From Mesonia aestuariivivens (GTDB taxonomy: Bacteria; Bacteroidota; Bacteroidia; Flavobacteriales; Flavobacteriaceae): a stretch of DNA of 64,000 bases. The translations under genes and the position numbers were made by a program. The DNA lies in NCBI RefSeq assembly GCF_019311235.1, contig NZ_JAHWDF010000008.1:62001-126000 (forward strand), given 5' to 3'. The notes under the pieces were generated by a model. It saw only the letters and a list, made by a program, of their open reading frames with translations. It was not told the origin of the DNA and made no database searches. This document shows positions 17,500 through 26,596 of the stretch, piece by piece. Numbering within the stretch: position 1 is the first letter of the stretch; each line of letters opens with the position of its first letter.

Positions 17500-19272
17500 T
17501 TAATATGATATTAATTTTCTACGATAAGCGGTTAACATTTTAGATTTAGAAACAAAACCTACATATTTACCGTTTTTAATTACTGGTAAATTCCAAGCGC
17601 TGGTATTCTGAAACTTATTCATTACTTGTTGCATACTGTCTTTACCGTAATGTATATAATCTGGAGCATCGTGCATCAAAAACTCTACCAACATGGTTTC
17701 TTGCAATTCTGTATTAAACATAATTTCCCGAATATCATCAAGAGTTAACACCCCTACCAATTCTCTTTCATCGTTTAACACCGGAAAAAGATTTCGCTTA
17801 GATTTCACCACTGCTTGATGCAACATATCTTTAAGAGTCATATTAGGTTTAACACTAATAAAATTAGTTTCTATAATGTTGTCAAGTTTTAATAAAGTTA
17901 AAACAGCTTGATCTTTATCGTGAGTGAGTAAAGCATTTTGATCTTTTAGCTCTTTGGTATAAATATTATAGTCTGAATTTGCTTTAGAAATTAAAAATGA
18001 AATCGCCACGGTAATCATTAATGGCACAAAAAGCTGATAGCCACCAGTAATTTCTGCTATTAAGAAAATTGCTGTCATAGGTGCTTGCAAAACTCCCGCC
18101 ATTAAACCAGCCATCCCAACCATAGTAAAGTTTTCAGAACTCAAGTTAAAACCTAATTGGCGTGAAAAATTCACAAAAAAACTACCCGTAGCAGCCCCCA
18201 AAAACAACACAGGAGCAAACACACCTCCAACACCACCACCACTTAAAGTAACCGAAGTAGCTATGGGCTTGAGCAAAATTAAACCTAAAATTAAGCCAAT
18301 AACCACCCAACTATTTCCTAAAGTATCTTTATAAAGAAAAGCATCAAAAGCACTTGTATAATCTTGTGCTATCAAACTATTCATAAAAGTAAAACCTTCT
18401 CCATAAAGCGGCGGAACTAAAAATGTAAGTAACCCAATAATAAAACCAGCAATCACTATTTTTAAATAATCATTTTTTATTTTGCTGAAGTAATTCTCGG
18501 TGGTAAAATAAATCTTAGAAAAATAAATAGACACTAAAGAGGTTATCACTCCTAAAGCGGCATAAAATAAAATATTTTGAATATCAAATTGCTGAATAGC
18601 ATGAAAATCTACAATATACTGTTCTCCAATAAAAAACATTCGAGTAACTACCGCAGCGACAGACGCCATTAATAAGGGAAGTAAAGAAGCAAAAGTTAGA
18701 TCTAAACTAAATACCTCTATCGCGAATAAAATTGCCGCAATGGGTGCTTTAAAAATTGCTGAAAGCGATCCTGCTGCTGCACAAACTAGTAGTAATTTTC
18801 GGGATTGCTCATTCATATGAAACATCCTCGCTATATTAGAACCAAAAGACGCCCCAGTAGCTACAGAAGGTCCTTCCAACCCAACAGAACCTCCAAAACC
18901 TACAGTTAATGGAGCGGTTAATAATGAGCTGATAAGATTACGTCTATCCATCTTACCATTTTTCTGAGAAATTGCAAAAAGTGCCATAGGTATTCCGTGA
19001 CCTACATCTTTACGCAGTATATATTTTTTCATCAATAATACTAGCAATAAACCTATAAAAGGAAATATAAAATACCAATATACATGGTAATCATGAACCG
19101 CTCCTTTCTCAAAAAACATTGCAATATAATGCGTTATATTTTTTAATGCTACAGAAGACAATCCAGCAATTAAACCTACAAGAATACTTAAAATGTAAAT
19201 AAAATTTTTCTTGGAGATATGCTTATACCGCCAGATTAAAAATCGTGTAAAAGGTGTTTTCTTCTTCAACAT
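17500..19272 (-). CDS. ClC-family chloride channel/transporter with CBS pair
   Basis: 590 residues. The membrane part (about 20-440) has the three anion-pathway signatures: GHGIP (where E. coli ClcA has GSGIP), GLEGP with the gating Glu133, and GGVFAP. The tyrosine of the central site is present in TGGYQLFVP. The residue matching the internal proton glutamate is Val (FAIEV, Glu184-Val185), as in vertebrate ClC channels rather than most H+/Cl- antiporters. Two CBS domains (about 455-585) form the cytoplasmic C-terminus and may bind nucleotides. The gene follows aspS on the same strand behind a terminator. Confidence 0.93.
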   Translation of the reverse strand: MLKKKTPFTRFLIWRYKHISKKNFIYILSILVGLIAGLSSVALKNITHYIAMFFEKGAVHDYHVYWYFIFPFIGLLLVLLMKKYILRKDVGHGIPMALFAISQKNGKMDRRNLISSLLTAPLTVGFGGSVGLEGPSVATGASFGSNIARMFHMNEQSRKLLLVCAAAGSLSAIFKAPIAAILFAIEVFSLDLTFASLLPLLMASVAAVVTRMFFIGEQYIVDFHAIQQFDIQNILFYAALGVITSLVSIYFSKIYFTTENYFSKIKNDYLKIVIAGFIIGLLTFLVPPLYGEGFTFMNSLIAQDYTSAFDAFLYKDTLGNSWVVIGLILGLILLKPIATSVTLSGGGVGGVFAPVLFLGAATGSFFVNFSRQLGFNLSSENFTMVGMAGLMAGVLQAPMTAIFLIAEITGGYQLFVPLMITVAISFLISKANSDYNIYTKELKDQNALLTHDKDQAVLTLLKLDNIIETNFISVKPNMTLKDMLHQAVVKSKRNLFPVLNDERELVGVLTLDDIREIMFNTELQETMLVEFLMHDAPDYIHYGKDSMQQVMNKFQNTSAWNLPVIKNGKYVGFVSKSKMLTAYRRKLISY

Positions 19273-19301
19273 GCCATCTCTATTTCCTTATTACTATTGC
19301 T

Positions 19302-19331
19302 AAAAAAATCCTGTTTTCACAGGATTTTTTT
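19302..19331 (-). terminator. Terminator after aspS
   Basis: AAAAAAATCCTGT and ACAGGATTTTTTT form a perfect 13-bp stem with a TTTC loop, A-rich on one side and T-rich on the other. It lies directly before the aspS stop and the ClC gene start. Confidence 0.85.
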
Positions 19332-19333
19332 AC

Positions 19334-21085
19334 TTATTTTAATTCAACTTTAAGATGAAGTTCTTTTAATTGTTGTTCGTCTATTTTTGCTGGCGCATCG
19401 ATCATTACATCTCTACCGGCATTATTTTTTGGGAAAGCTATAAAATCTCTAATGGTTTCTTGTCCTCCTAAAATAGCGACTAATCTATCTAATCCAAAAG
19501 CTAAACCGCCGTGTGGTGGCGCTCCATATTGAAAAGCATCCATTAAGAAGCCAAATTGTGCTTTTGCTTCTTCCTCAGAAAAGCCTAAGTAATCAAACAT
19601 TGTTGCTTGAGTTTCTTTATCGTGAATTCTAATAGAACCTCCTCCAATTTCATTTCCGTTCAATACTAAATCGTAAGCATTAGCTTTCACTTTAGCTGGA
19701 TCTGTAGAAAGCAACGGAATATCTTCTACTTTAGGTGAAGTAAACGGGTGGTGCATCGCGTGGTAACGTTCAGTTTCTTCATCCCATTCTAACAATGGAA
19801 AATCTACTACCCAAAGTGGAGCAAAAATTTTAGCATCTCTTAGGCCTAAACGCTCTGCCATTTCCATACGCAATGCGCTTAACTGAGCTCTTACTTTGTT
19901 GGTTTCTCCAGAAAGCACGCATATTAAATCGCCTGGCTTAGCATTTGTCTGTTCTGCCCACTGCGCTAAATCTTCTTCAGCATAAAACTTATCTACTGAA
20001 GATTTAAAACTTCCATCTTCATTATACTTTACGTAAACCATTCCTAGAGCTCCCACTTGCGGACGCTTTACCCAATCTATTAATTTATCTATTTCTTTAC
20101 GGCTATAATTAGCTGCGTTAGGTACAGCAATACCCACTACTAATTCTGCTTCATTAAAAACTTTAAAGTCTTTATGCTGAGCTACCTCATTAAGCTCACC
20201 AAACTCCATCCCGAAACGAATATCTGGTTTATCATTACCATACTTACGCATCGCATCATCGTAAGTCATCCTCGGAAATTTCTCTACCTCAACTCCATTA
20301 ATTTCTTTTAATAAATGTCTTGTTAAGTTTTCGAAAATATCTAAGATGTCTTCTTGCTCAACAAAAGCCATTTCACAATCTATCTGCGTAAACTCTGGTT
20401 GGCGGTCTGCGCGTAAATCTTCATCTCTAAAACACTTTACAATTTGAAAGTATTTATCCATACCACCTACCATTAACAATTGTTTAAACGTTTGTGGTGA
20501 TTGCGGAAGTGCATAAAACTGCCCTTCATTCATTCTACTTGGCACTACAAAATCTCTTGCGCCTTCTGGGGTAGATTTAATTAAGTAAGGCGTTTCTACC
20601 TCTACAAAATCTTGATTAGATAAAAAATTTCTTACCTCCATGGTTACTTTATGACGAAAAACCAATTTGTTTTTAACTGGGTTTCTACGAATGTCTAAGT
20701 AACGATACTTCATGCGAAGATCTTCACCTCCATCAGTTTTATCTTCTATGGTGAACGGTGGCACTAATGCCGCGTTTAAAACCTCTAATTCTTCAACTAA
20801 AATTTCTATCTCTCCCGTTGGAATATTAGCGTTTTTAGATTCACGCTCAATTACTTTTCCTTTAATTTGAATTACAAACTCTCTCCCTAAACTCTTTGCG
20901 CGTTCCATTACTTCTACAGGAGTACGTTCTTCATCAAAAATAAGCTGAGTAATACCGTAGCGATCACGTAGATCTACCCAAATCATAAATCCTTTATCTC
21001 TTGATTTTTGCACCCAACCGGCTAAAGTTACCGTTTCTTCTTTATGACTTAATCGTAATTCTCCGTTTGTATGAGATCTGTACAT
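19334..21085 (-). CDS. aspS: Aspartyl-tRNA synthetase
   Basis: Charges tRNA-Asp (class II synthetase). 583 residues from the ATG at 21085 ([15 protein letters not shown]). An N-terminal OB-fold anticodon-binding domain (about 1-110) comes first, then the catalytic domain with motif 2 ([18 protein letters not shown]) and motif 3 ([12 protein letters not shown]). The bacterial GAD insertion lies between them (about 290-420). The nine-residue longer start at 21112 falls inside the predicted -7 promoter element, so 21085 is preferred. Length is typical of the bacterial form, and the residues that decide Asp versus Asp/Asn specificity were not resolved. Confidence 0.97.
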   Translation of the reverse strand: MYRSHTNGELRLSHKEETVTLAGWVQKSRDKGFMIWVDLRDRYGITQLIFDEERTPVEVMERAKSLGREFVIQIKGKVIERESKNANIPTGEIEILVEELEVLNAALVPPFTIEDKTDGGEDLRMKYRYLDIRRNPVKNKLVFRHKVTMEVRNFLSNQDFVEVETPYLIKSTPEGARDFVVPSRMNEGQFYALPQSPQTFKQLLMVGGMDKYFQIVKCFRDEDLRADRQPEFTQIDCEMAFVEQEDILDIFENLTRHLLKEINGVEVEKFPRMTYDDAMRKYGNDKPDIRFGMEFGELNEVAQHKDFKVFNEAELVVGIAVPNAANYSRKEIDKLIDWVKRPQVGALGMVYVKYNEDGSFKSSVDKFYAEEDLAQWAEQTNAKPGDLICVLSGETNKVRAQLSALRMEMAERLGLRDAKIFAPLWVVDFPLLEWDEETERYHAMHHPFTSPKVEDIPLLSTDPAKVKANAYDLVLNGNEIGGGSIRIHDKETQATMFDYLGFSEEEAKAQFGFLMDAFQYGAPPHGGLAFGLDRLVAILGGQETIRDFIAFPKNNAGRDVMIDAPAKIDEQQLKELHLKVELK

Positions 21086-21109
21086 AGTTTGTTTATTCAA
21101 ATTCGAGCG

Positions 21110-21117
21110 CAAAAATA
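21110..21117 (-). promoter_or_regulatory. -7 promoter element for aspS
   Basis: Minus strand reads TATTTTTG, an exact TAnnTTTG. Transcription would start near 21103-21106, about 20 nt before the ATG at 21085 and downstream of the alternative start at 21112. No clear -33 TTTG is seen. Confidence 0.45.
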
Positions 21118-21245
21118 AGAAGATATCCTGTTTTGCCCTACTAATATTAAGATAAAATATAAGTGAATATAAAGTAATTTTAAACCGATAACTTATTTAT
21201 ATTCAACATTAAACAAATTCAATGTTAATTTAATGTTACGTAAAT

Positions 21246-21276
21246 ATTGATTTAATGTAAATAAATACTATATTTG
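21246..21276 (+). promoter_or_regulatory. Promoter of the MORN-repeat gene
   Basis: TATATTTG at 21269-21276 is an exact -7 match and ATTG at 21246-21249, 19 nt upstream, is a near -33 box. The leader to the ATG at 21302 is about 20 nt. Confidence 0.58.
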
Positions 21277-21301
21277 TTAAGTTAACTTTAAATTAATTAC
21301 G

Positions 21302-21655
21302 ATGAAGAAGATAGTTTTTATGGCGATGGTAATACTTGGAGTGAGTGTTTATGCACAAGAAGTAAAGCCTAATTTTGAAAAAAAAGGAGAAGTAATAAAA
21401 GGAACTTATTATTACGATAACGGTGAAGTAAAGCAAGAAGGTACTTATAATAAAGAAGGAAAACTTCACGGAGAATGGATTATGTATAATGCTGAAGGTG
21501 ATAAAACTGCCATTGGTAATTATGAGAAAGGCGTAAAGACTGGAAAATGGTTTTTCTGGAAAAAAGATGAACTTGTAGAAGTAGATTATGCCAACAATCA
21601 AATTGCTGATGTAACTAACTGGCAAAGTTCTAACACTATCGCTGTATCAGAATAA
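21302..21655 (+). CDS. Exported MORN/YwqK-like repeat protein
   Basis: 117 residues with a Sec signal peptide (MKKIVFMAMVILGVSVYAQ). Three or four MORN-like repeats follow, visible as KGTYYYDNGEVKQEG, GTYNKEGKLHGEW and GNYEKGVKTGKW. The repeat type is often labelled YwqK antitoxin in Bacteroidota, but that name reflects homology of the repeat only; no toxin gene is next to it. Likely a small periplasmic or surface repeat protein of unknown role. It has its own promoter and terminator. Confidence 0.82.
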   Translation: MKKIVFMAMVILGVSVYAQEVKPNFEKKGEVIKGTYYYDNGEVKQEGTYNKEGKLHGEWIMYNAEGDKTAIGNYEKGVKTGKWFFWKKDELVEVDYANNQIADVTNWQSSNTIAVSE

Positions 21656-21675
21656 TGCAACTATTCTTAAAACAT

Positions 21676-21706
21676 AAAAAGCTTCTCAATTGAGAAGCTT
21701 TTTTTT
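21676..21706. terminator. Bidirectional terminator
   Basis: A fully palindromic stem AAAAAGCTTCTCA / TGAGAAGCTTTTT lies between the convergent MORN gene and glyS, so it can stop transcription from both sides. Confidence 0.9.
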
Positions 21707-21732
21707 ATAGGTTAAAATAAATTACTTCAACT

Positions 21733-23271
21733 TTATTTTTTCATCCATGTTTTAAAATCTACTTCTTTTTGAATCAAAGATTTTAATTCTGTAATCGGAA
21801 CTCTTTTCTGTTCCATTGTATCTCTATTTCTTACAGTTACCTGATGATCTTCTTTGGTATCATGATCTACCGTAATACAAAAAGGCGTTCCTGCTGCATC
21901 TTGACGGCGGTATCTTCTACCAACCGCATCTTTTTCATCATAAGTAATATTGAAATCCCATTTTAAATCGTCTACAATTTCTTGAGCGATTTCTGGCAAA
22001 CCATCTTTTTTTACTAATGGCAAAATTGCGGCTTTGTAAGGCGCTAAAATTGCTGGAAGTTTTAATACTGTTCTCGACGTTCCGCCTTCTAATTCTTCTT
22101 CTTGCAAGGAGCTTGAGAAGACAGCTAAAAACATACGATCTAAACCAATAGAAGTTTCAATCACGTAAGGCACATAGTTTTTATTCATCTCTGGATCAAA
22201 AAACTGTAATTTTTTACCTGAATGTTCTTCGTGTGCTTTTAAATCGAAATCGGTACGTGAGTGAATTCCTTCTAATTCTTTAAAGCCAAATGGGAAGTTG
22301 AATTCTATATCTGTAGCGGCATTGGCATAATGCGCCATTTTTTCGTGATCGTGAAAACGGTAATTTTCTTCACCTAAATTAAGAGAAGCGTGCCATTGTT
22401 GACGTGTTTCTTTCCACTTTTCAAACCAAGTAAGTTCTTCGCCTGGACGCACGAAAAATTGCATTTCCATTTGTTCGAACTCACGCTGACGGAAAATAAA
22501 TTGTCTAGCTACAATTTCATTTCTAAAAGCTTTCCCTATTTGCGCAATCCCGAAAGGTATTTTCATTCTTCCGGTTTTTTGCACATTAGCAAAGTTTACA
22601 AAAATTCCCTGAGCGGTTTCGGGTCTTAAATATAAATCTGTAGCGCTATCTGCAGAGGCTCCTAATTTTGTACCAAACATTAAATTAAATTGCTTTACAT
22701 CTGTCCAGTTTTTTGAACCAGTATCTGGGCAAGCAATTTCTAATTCTTCAATTAAGGCTTTCACATCGGCTAAATCTTCATTGGTTAACGATTTTGCCAA
22801 ACGTTCTAAGATTTCTTTTTCTTCGGTTTTATAACGAATTACACGAGGATTGGTGCTTACAAATTCTGCTTCATCAAATTTATCTCCAAAACGCTTGCGT
22901 GCTTTTGCAATTTCTTTTTGTGCTTTTTGATTAATTTTTTCAGCATAATCTTCTACCAACACATCGGCACGATAGCGTTTTTTAGAATCTTTATTATCTA
23001 TGAGTGGATCGTTAAAAGCATCTACGTGACCAGAAGCCTTCCATGTGGTTGGGTGCATTAAAATTGCAGCGTCTAAGCCTACGATATTATCGTGAAGCTG
23101 AACCATGCTTTTCCACCAATATTCTTTTATATTTTTCTTTAACTCTGCTCCGTTTTGACCGTAGTCGTAAACTGCACTAAGCCCGTCATAAATTTCACTT
23201 GAAGAAAATATATAACCGTACTCTTTTGCGTGAGCAATTACCTGTTTGAATTTGTCTTGTTGTTTTGCCAT
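21733..23271 (-). CDS. glyS: Glycyl-tRNA synthetase (single-chain, alpha2 type)
   Basis: Charges tRNA-Gly. 512 residues of the eukaryote/archaea/Thermus-like single-polypeptide class II enzyme, not the bacterial alpha2beta2 form. Landmarks are the N-terminal GYIFSSSEIYDGLSAVYDYG, the class II motif 2 region GKAFRNEIVARQFIFRQREF, motif 3 with TSIGLDRMFLAV, and the C-terminal anticodon-binding domain (about 390-510) with LAPYKAAILPL. Length is normal. Convergent with the MORN gene. The ATG at 23271 lies only about 5 nt from a TATTTTTG sequence, so the transcript could be nearly leaderless. Confidence 0.97.
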   Translation of the reverse strand: MAKQQDKFKQVIAHAKEYGYIFSSSEIYDGLSAVYDYGQNGAELKKNIKEYWWKSMVQLHDNIVGLDAAILMHPTTWKASGHVDAFNDPLIDNKDSKKRYRADVLVEDYAEKINQKAQKEIAKARKRFGDKFDEAEFVSTNPRVIRYKTEEKEILERLAKSLTNEDLADVKALIEELEIACPDTGSKNWTDVKQFNLMFGTKLGASADSATDLYLRPETAQGIFVNFANVQKTGRMKIPFGIAQIGKAFRNEIVARQFIFRQREFEQMEMQFFVRPGEELTWFEKWKETRQQWHASLNLGEENYRFHDHEKMAHYANAATDIEFNFPFGFKELEGIHSRTDFDLKAHEEHSGKKLQFFDPEMNKNYVPYVIETSIGLDRMFLAVFSSSLQEEELEGGTSRTVLKLPAILAPYKAAILPLVKKDGLPEIAQEIVDDLKWDFNITYDEKDAVGRRYRRQDAAGTPFCITVDHDTKEDHQVTVRNRDTMEQKRVPITELKSLIQKEVDFKTWMKK

Positions 23272-23275
23272 ACAA

Positions 23276-23283
23276 CAAAAATA
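23276..23283 (-). promoter_or_regulatory. Possible -7 element at the glyS start
   Basis: Minus strand reads TATTTTTG, matching TAnnTTTG, ending 5 nt before the glyS ATG. If used, the mRNA would have almost no leader. It may equally be chance in AT-rich DNA. Confidence 0.28.
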
Positions 23284-23320
23284 TAAAACCGACTTTAATT
23301 AATAGATATTCATAACTGTT

Positions 23321-24202
23321 TTATTCGATAATAAATGTAGAAGAAGAGAGTAACTGCTCATTTTTAAAGATATTCACGATATATTCTCCTTTTTCTTTAT
23401 GATTTTTATTAATGCTCACAAACTCGCAAAGCTGCAAATTGGATTGATGATAATTTACGGTAAGGTCTTGGCTATAATACAATTCTTTATTATGAAACAT
23501 TTCTCTTTTTTTATCACCAATGAGATTGTGACTTGGGTTAATTACTTGAATAAAAAGTTGTAAAGTTTCTGCGGGAACAATTTTACTTTCATTTATCTGA
23601 AAACAAATTCTAATTTGTTCTATTCTGTTTAAATGATCTGTAATTTTCAATTCTCCGTTTTTTTTCACATAGGCGCCCTCTCCATGAACCTCTGAAATTT
23701 TTATTATAGAAGCTTCATCTATTCTTTGTTGTAATTCTTCATTTTTTAAATGTAAAGAATCTGTTTTTTGCTTGTTGTTTCTTAAAACCTGATTGGTACT
23801 ATCTATAGCTGTTTTTAGTTTTTTATTTTCTTCAGTTAATGCACTAAGATGTGTAAGCAATCTGTGCTTAGCAATTTTTAACTGATCTGCCTGTAATCTG
23901 TATTTTTTTAGTAAATTATAATTAGATTCTAAAGACTGGAGAGAATCTAAGAGCACCAAAATTCGTCGCTTTTCATGGCTTAAGGATTTATTAATTAAGA
24001 TGTTTTCTACCTCTAAACTATCGTAAGCGGTTTGTATTTCTAAAAGTTCACTCTTTAGATAAGCTTTTTCTTCTTCTAAATATTTGATATTCTCATTCTT
24101 CTCACGGTGAAAATTAACCGTGTAGATAATCATAATGGCCAAACCGCATAATAAAACTCCGATGAGAATTTTTAAAATATTTTCTTTATTCTTTTCGCTC
24201 AT
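23321..24202 (-). CDS. Membrane-anchored coiled-coil protein
   Basis: 293 residues. A short cytoplasmic N-terminus, one membrane helix (about 10-29: ILKILIGVLLCGLAIMIIYT), a long coiled coil (about 35-165, rich in Leu, Glu, Lys heptads), and a C-terminal beta-rich domain (about 170-293) with strands such as RIEQIRICFQINES and LQLFIQVINPS. The topology resembles periplasmic scaffolds or division-associated proteins. I recognise no named family. Divergent from the ComF gene with only 49 nt between starts. Confidence 0.72.
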   Translation of the reverse strand: MSEKNKENILKILIGVLLCGLAIMIIYTVNFHREKNENIKYLEEEKAYLKSELLEIQTAYDSLEVENILINKSLSHEKRRILVLLDSLQSLESNYNLLKKYRLQADQLKIAKHRLLTHLSALTEENKKLKTAIDSTNQVLRNNKQKTDSLHLKNEELQQRIDEASIIKISEVHGEGAYVKKNGELKITDHLNRIEQIRICFQINESKIVPAETLQLFIQVINPSHNLIGDKKREMFHNKELYYSQDLTVNYHQSNLQLCEFVSINKNHKEKGEYIVNIFKNEQLLSSSTFIIE

Positions 24203-24251
24203 ATAAAAGAGTCCAATTTTTTTATTAACTTAATAACAAATTAAAAATGAA

Positions 24252-24929
24252 TTGTTTAAAGACTTATTACATCTGTTTTTACCTAAAAAATGCGTAGCTT
24301 GTAACGAGAATATTATAGAGCACGAAATAATTTGCACTTCATGTTTACACCAATTACCTTTAGCCAATACACACTTACATAACGAAAATACATTAAAAAA
24401 AGTATTTGATAATAAATTACCTCTATGCAATATTACTTGCTTGCTCTATTTTTATAAGAAGGGAATAACTCAAAATTTATTTCATAATTTAAAATACCGT
24501 AATCATCCAGAAATAAGCACTTATCTAGGAGAATGGATTTGTTACTACCTAGCTAAAAATGATTTTATGAAAGATATCGAGGTGGTAATTCCTGTCCCAA
24601 TCCATAAAAGTCGAAAAAAAGAAAGAGGCTACAACCAAGTAGAAGGTTTTGCCAAAGTAATTGCGCAAAAATTTAATATCTATTATATTGATGACGTACT
24701 TATTAAAAAAGAAGCCACCAAAACACAAGTATTTAAAAGTAAACTAGCCAGACAAGAAATAAAATCTAATTATTTTAGTTTAGAAAATGAAACAAAAATT
24801 GCTGGTAAGCATATTTTATTAGTAGATGATATTATTACTACAGGCTCTACCTTAGTTTCTTGTGGCAAAATTTTAAATCGAGTAAATAATATAAAATTAA
24901 GTATTGCCAGTATGGCTTATACGCCTTAA
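24252..24929 (+). CDS. ComF-family phosphoribosyltransferase-like protein
   Basis: 225 residues. The N-terminal zinc finger (CVACNENI...CTSCLHQL) and C-terminal type I PRTase domain with PVPIHKSRKKERGYNQ and the PRPP loop LLVDDIITTGST match ComF/GntX proteins, which take part in DNA uptake in naturally competent bacteria; the exact function in Bacteroidota is unproven. The start is a TTG at 24252 (MFKDLLHLFLPKKC): an in-frame TAA at 24234 leaves no ATG, and the N-terminus fits the family. Confidence 0.88.
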   Translation: MFKDLLHLFLPKKCVACNENIIEHEIICTSCLHQLPLANTHLHNENTLKKVFDNKLPLCNITCLLYFYKKGITQNLFHNLKYRNHPEISTYLGEWICYYLAKNDFMKDIEVVIPVPIHKSRKKERGYNQVEGFAKVIAQKFNIYYIDDVLIKKEATKTQVFKSKLARQEIKSNYFSLENETKIAGKHILLVDDIITTGSTLVSCGKILNRVNNIKLSIASMAYTP

Positions 24930-24963
24930 TTTGTCTAGAATATGCAAAATAATTGTTTCTTTG
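24930..24963 (+). promoter_or_regulatory. Promoter of the Ig-like lipoprotein gene
   Basis: TTTG at 24930-24933 (overlapping the ComF stop) and TTTCTTTG at 24956-24963 with 22 nt between. The second box departs from TAnnTTTG at one base. The leader to the ATG at 24980 is about 10 nt, which favours that start. Confidence 0.45.
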
Positions 24964-24979
24964 CAGTAAAATTAAGCAG

Positions 24980-26596
24980 ATGAATTTTAAGCGCTTTACA
25001 TACTTTTTTTTGGCTTTTATAAGTTTAAGTTTTCTCTTTAACTGTGCTAAAAGAGGCATGCCTACTGGTGGCGATTTAGACACGATACCCCCAGCATTTA
25101 TAAATGCTTTACCAGAAAATTATTCTACTAAATTTAAAGCAGAAGAGATAAGAATCAAGTTTGATGAATATATTAAGTTAAAAGATCCGCAGCGTCAAAT
25201 TATTGTTTCTCCCCCCATGGATCCCAAACCAGAATTATACCCCATGGGAAGTGCTAGTGAGAATGTAAGAATTAAAATTACAGACACTTTACAAGAAAAC
25301 ACTACTTATACTATTAACTTTGGAAATAGCATAGTAGATAACAATGAGGGTAACCCTTTACCTTTTTTTAAATATGTATTTTCTACCGGAGCTTATGTAG
25401 ATTCGCTTATGGTAAAAGGATCTATAAAAGATGCCTACCAACCTAAAACAGATGAGTTTATCTCTGTCATGCTCTACGAAATTGATTCTACATTTAACGA
25501 TTCTGTCGTGTTCAACAAAATGCCTACTTATATTTCATATACCCAAGACACCTTAAATACATTTAGCGTTGAGAATATGAAAGAAGGAAAATATAAAATG
25601 GTAGCTATTTTAGATAAAAATCAGAATTACAAGTTTGACCCAAGAAGTGATAAAATTGGATTTGTAGATAGCTTAATCACCTTACCTACTAATAAAAATA
25701 TTCAAATTTCTATATTTAAAGAAGTATTAGATTTTCAAATTCAAAGACCCAAACAAATTTCTAAACAACATTTAATCTTTGGTTACCGCGGAAACCCTGA
25801 AGAAACTCAAATTGAATTAATTTCTGAAAAACCTGCTGATTTTGATTACAAAATTATAAAAGACAGAGAAAAAGACACCTTACACTATTGGTTTAAACCT
25901 TATAAAGAAGTAGATAGTTTACTTTTTAAAGTTACACACCAAAAATATACCGATACGGTTTATACTAAAATTAGAGATATGAAAAAAGACTCTCTAGAAA
26001 TTACCCCACTCACTAAAGGAAGTTTTGATGTAGATAAAGACTTTAAAATCACAGCTAATTTACCATTAGTTAAATTAGATTCTAGCTACATAACTATTAT
26101 AAATCAAGATTCTATCGCTATTCCTTTTCAATATCAATTTGAAGAATTTGAAAACACATATGCGCTTAATTTTGAAAAAGAACAAAAACAAATATTCAAT
26201 ATTAAATTATTACCCGGTGCTATCACAGATTTTTATGAGCACACCAACGACACGCTAAATTTTAAAATTAAAACCCCAGACTTTGCAGATTTAGGAGTGT
26301 TAAATATGACCATCACCAATCTTAAATCTTACCCAGTAATTGCTCAATTAACCAATAACAAAGGAGAAGTTTATAAAGAAGTAATTCATCAAGAAAATGA
26401 AGGAAATGTACTTAACTTTAAATACATAAACCCTGGTAAATATTTGTTGAGAATTATTTATGATGAAAACAATAACGGAGCGTGGGATACTGGTAACTAT
26501 CTTCAAAAAACACAACCCGAAGAAATAATTTATTACCCAAAAGAAATAGAAATAAGAGCAAATTGGGATGTTATGGAAACCTTTAAACTAAATTAA
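24980..26596 (+). CDS. Ig-like domain lipoprotein (BIG_5/SbsA-type)
   Basis: 538 residues from the ATG at 24980. Lipoprotein signal MNFKRFTYFFLAFISLSFLFNC with Cys22, followed by a Gly/Pro-rich CAKRGMPTGGDLDTIPP segment characteristic of a widespread Bacteroidota family. An SbsA Ig-like domain comes next (about 30-135: IRIKFDEYIKL, TTYTINFGNSIVDNNEGNPL) and then several beta-sandwich repeats. The end (NPGKYLLRIIYDENNNGAWDTGNYLQ) is a typical closing Ig-like repeat. Outer-membrane or periplasmic structural role is inferred. It overlaps the convergent nitrilase gene by 14 nt. Confidence 0.85.
   Translation: MNFKRFTYFFLAFISLSFLFNCAKRGMPTGGDLDTIPPAFINALPENYSTKFKAEEIRIKFDEYIKLKDPQRQIIVSPPMDPKPELYPMGSASENVRIKITDTLQENTTYTINFGNSIVDNNEGNPLPFFKYVFSTGAYVDSLMVKGSIKDAYQPKTDEFISVMLYEIDSTFNDSVVFNKMPTYISYTQDTLNTFSVENMKEGKYKMVAILDKNQNYKFDPRSDKIGFVDSLITLPTNKNIQISIFKEVLDFQIQRPKQISKQHLIFGYRGNPEETQIELISEKPADFDYKIIKDREKDTLHYWFKPYKEVDSLLFKVTHQKYTDTVYTKIRDMKKDSLEITPLTKGSFDVDKDFKITANLPLVKLDSSYITIINQDSIAIPFQYQFEEFENTYALNFEKEQKQIFNIKLLPGAITDFYEHTNDTLNFKIKTPDFADLGVLNMTITNLKSYPVIAQLTNNKGEVYKEVIHQENEGNVLNFKYINPGKYLLRIIYDENNNGAWDTGNYLQKTQPEEIIYYPKEIEIRANWDVMETFKLN

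Noticed and set aside
21302-21655. MORN/YwqK protein as an antitoxin
   Set aside because: The antitoxin label is attached to the repeat family only; no toxin gene is adjacent and the protein has a secretion signal.
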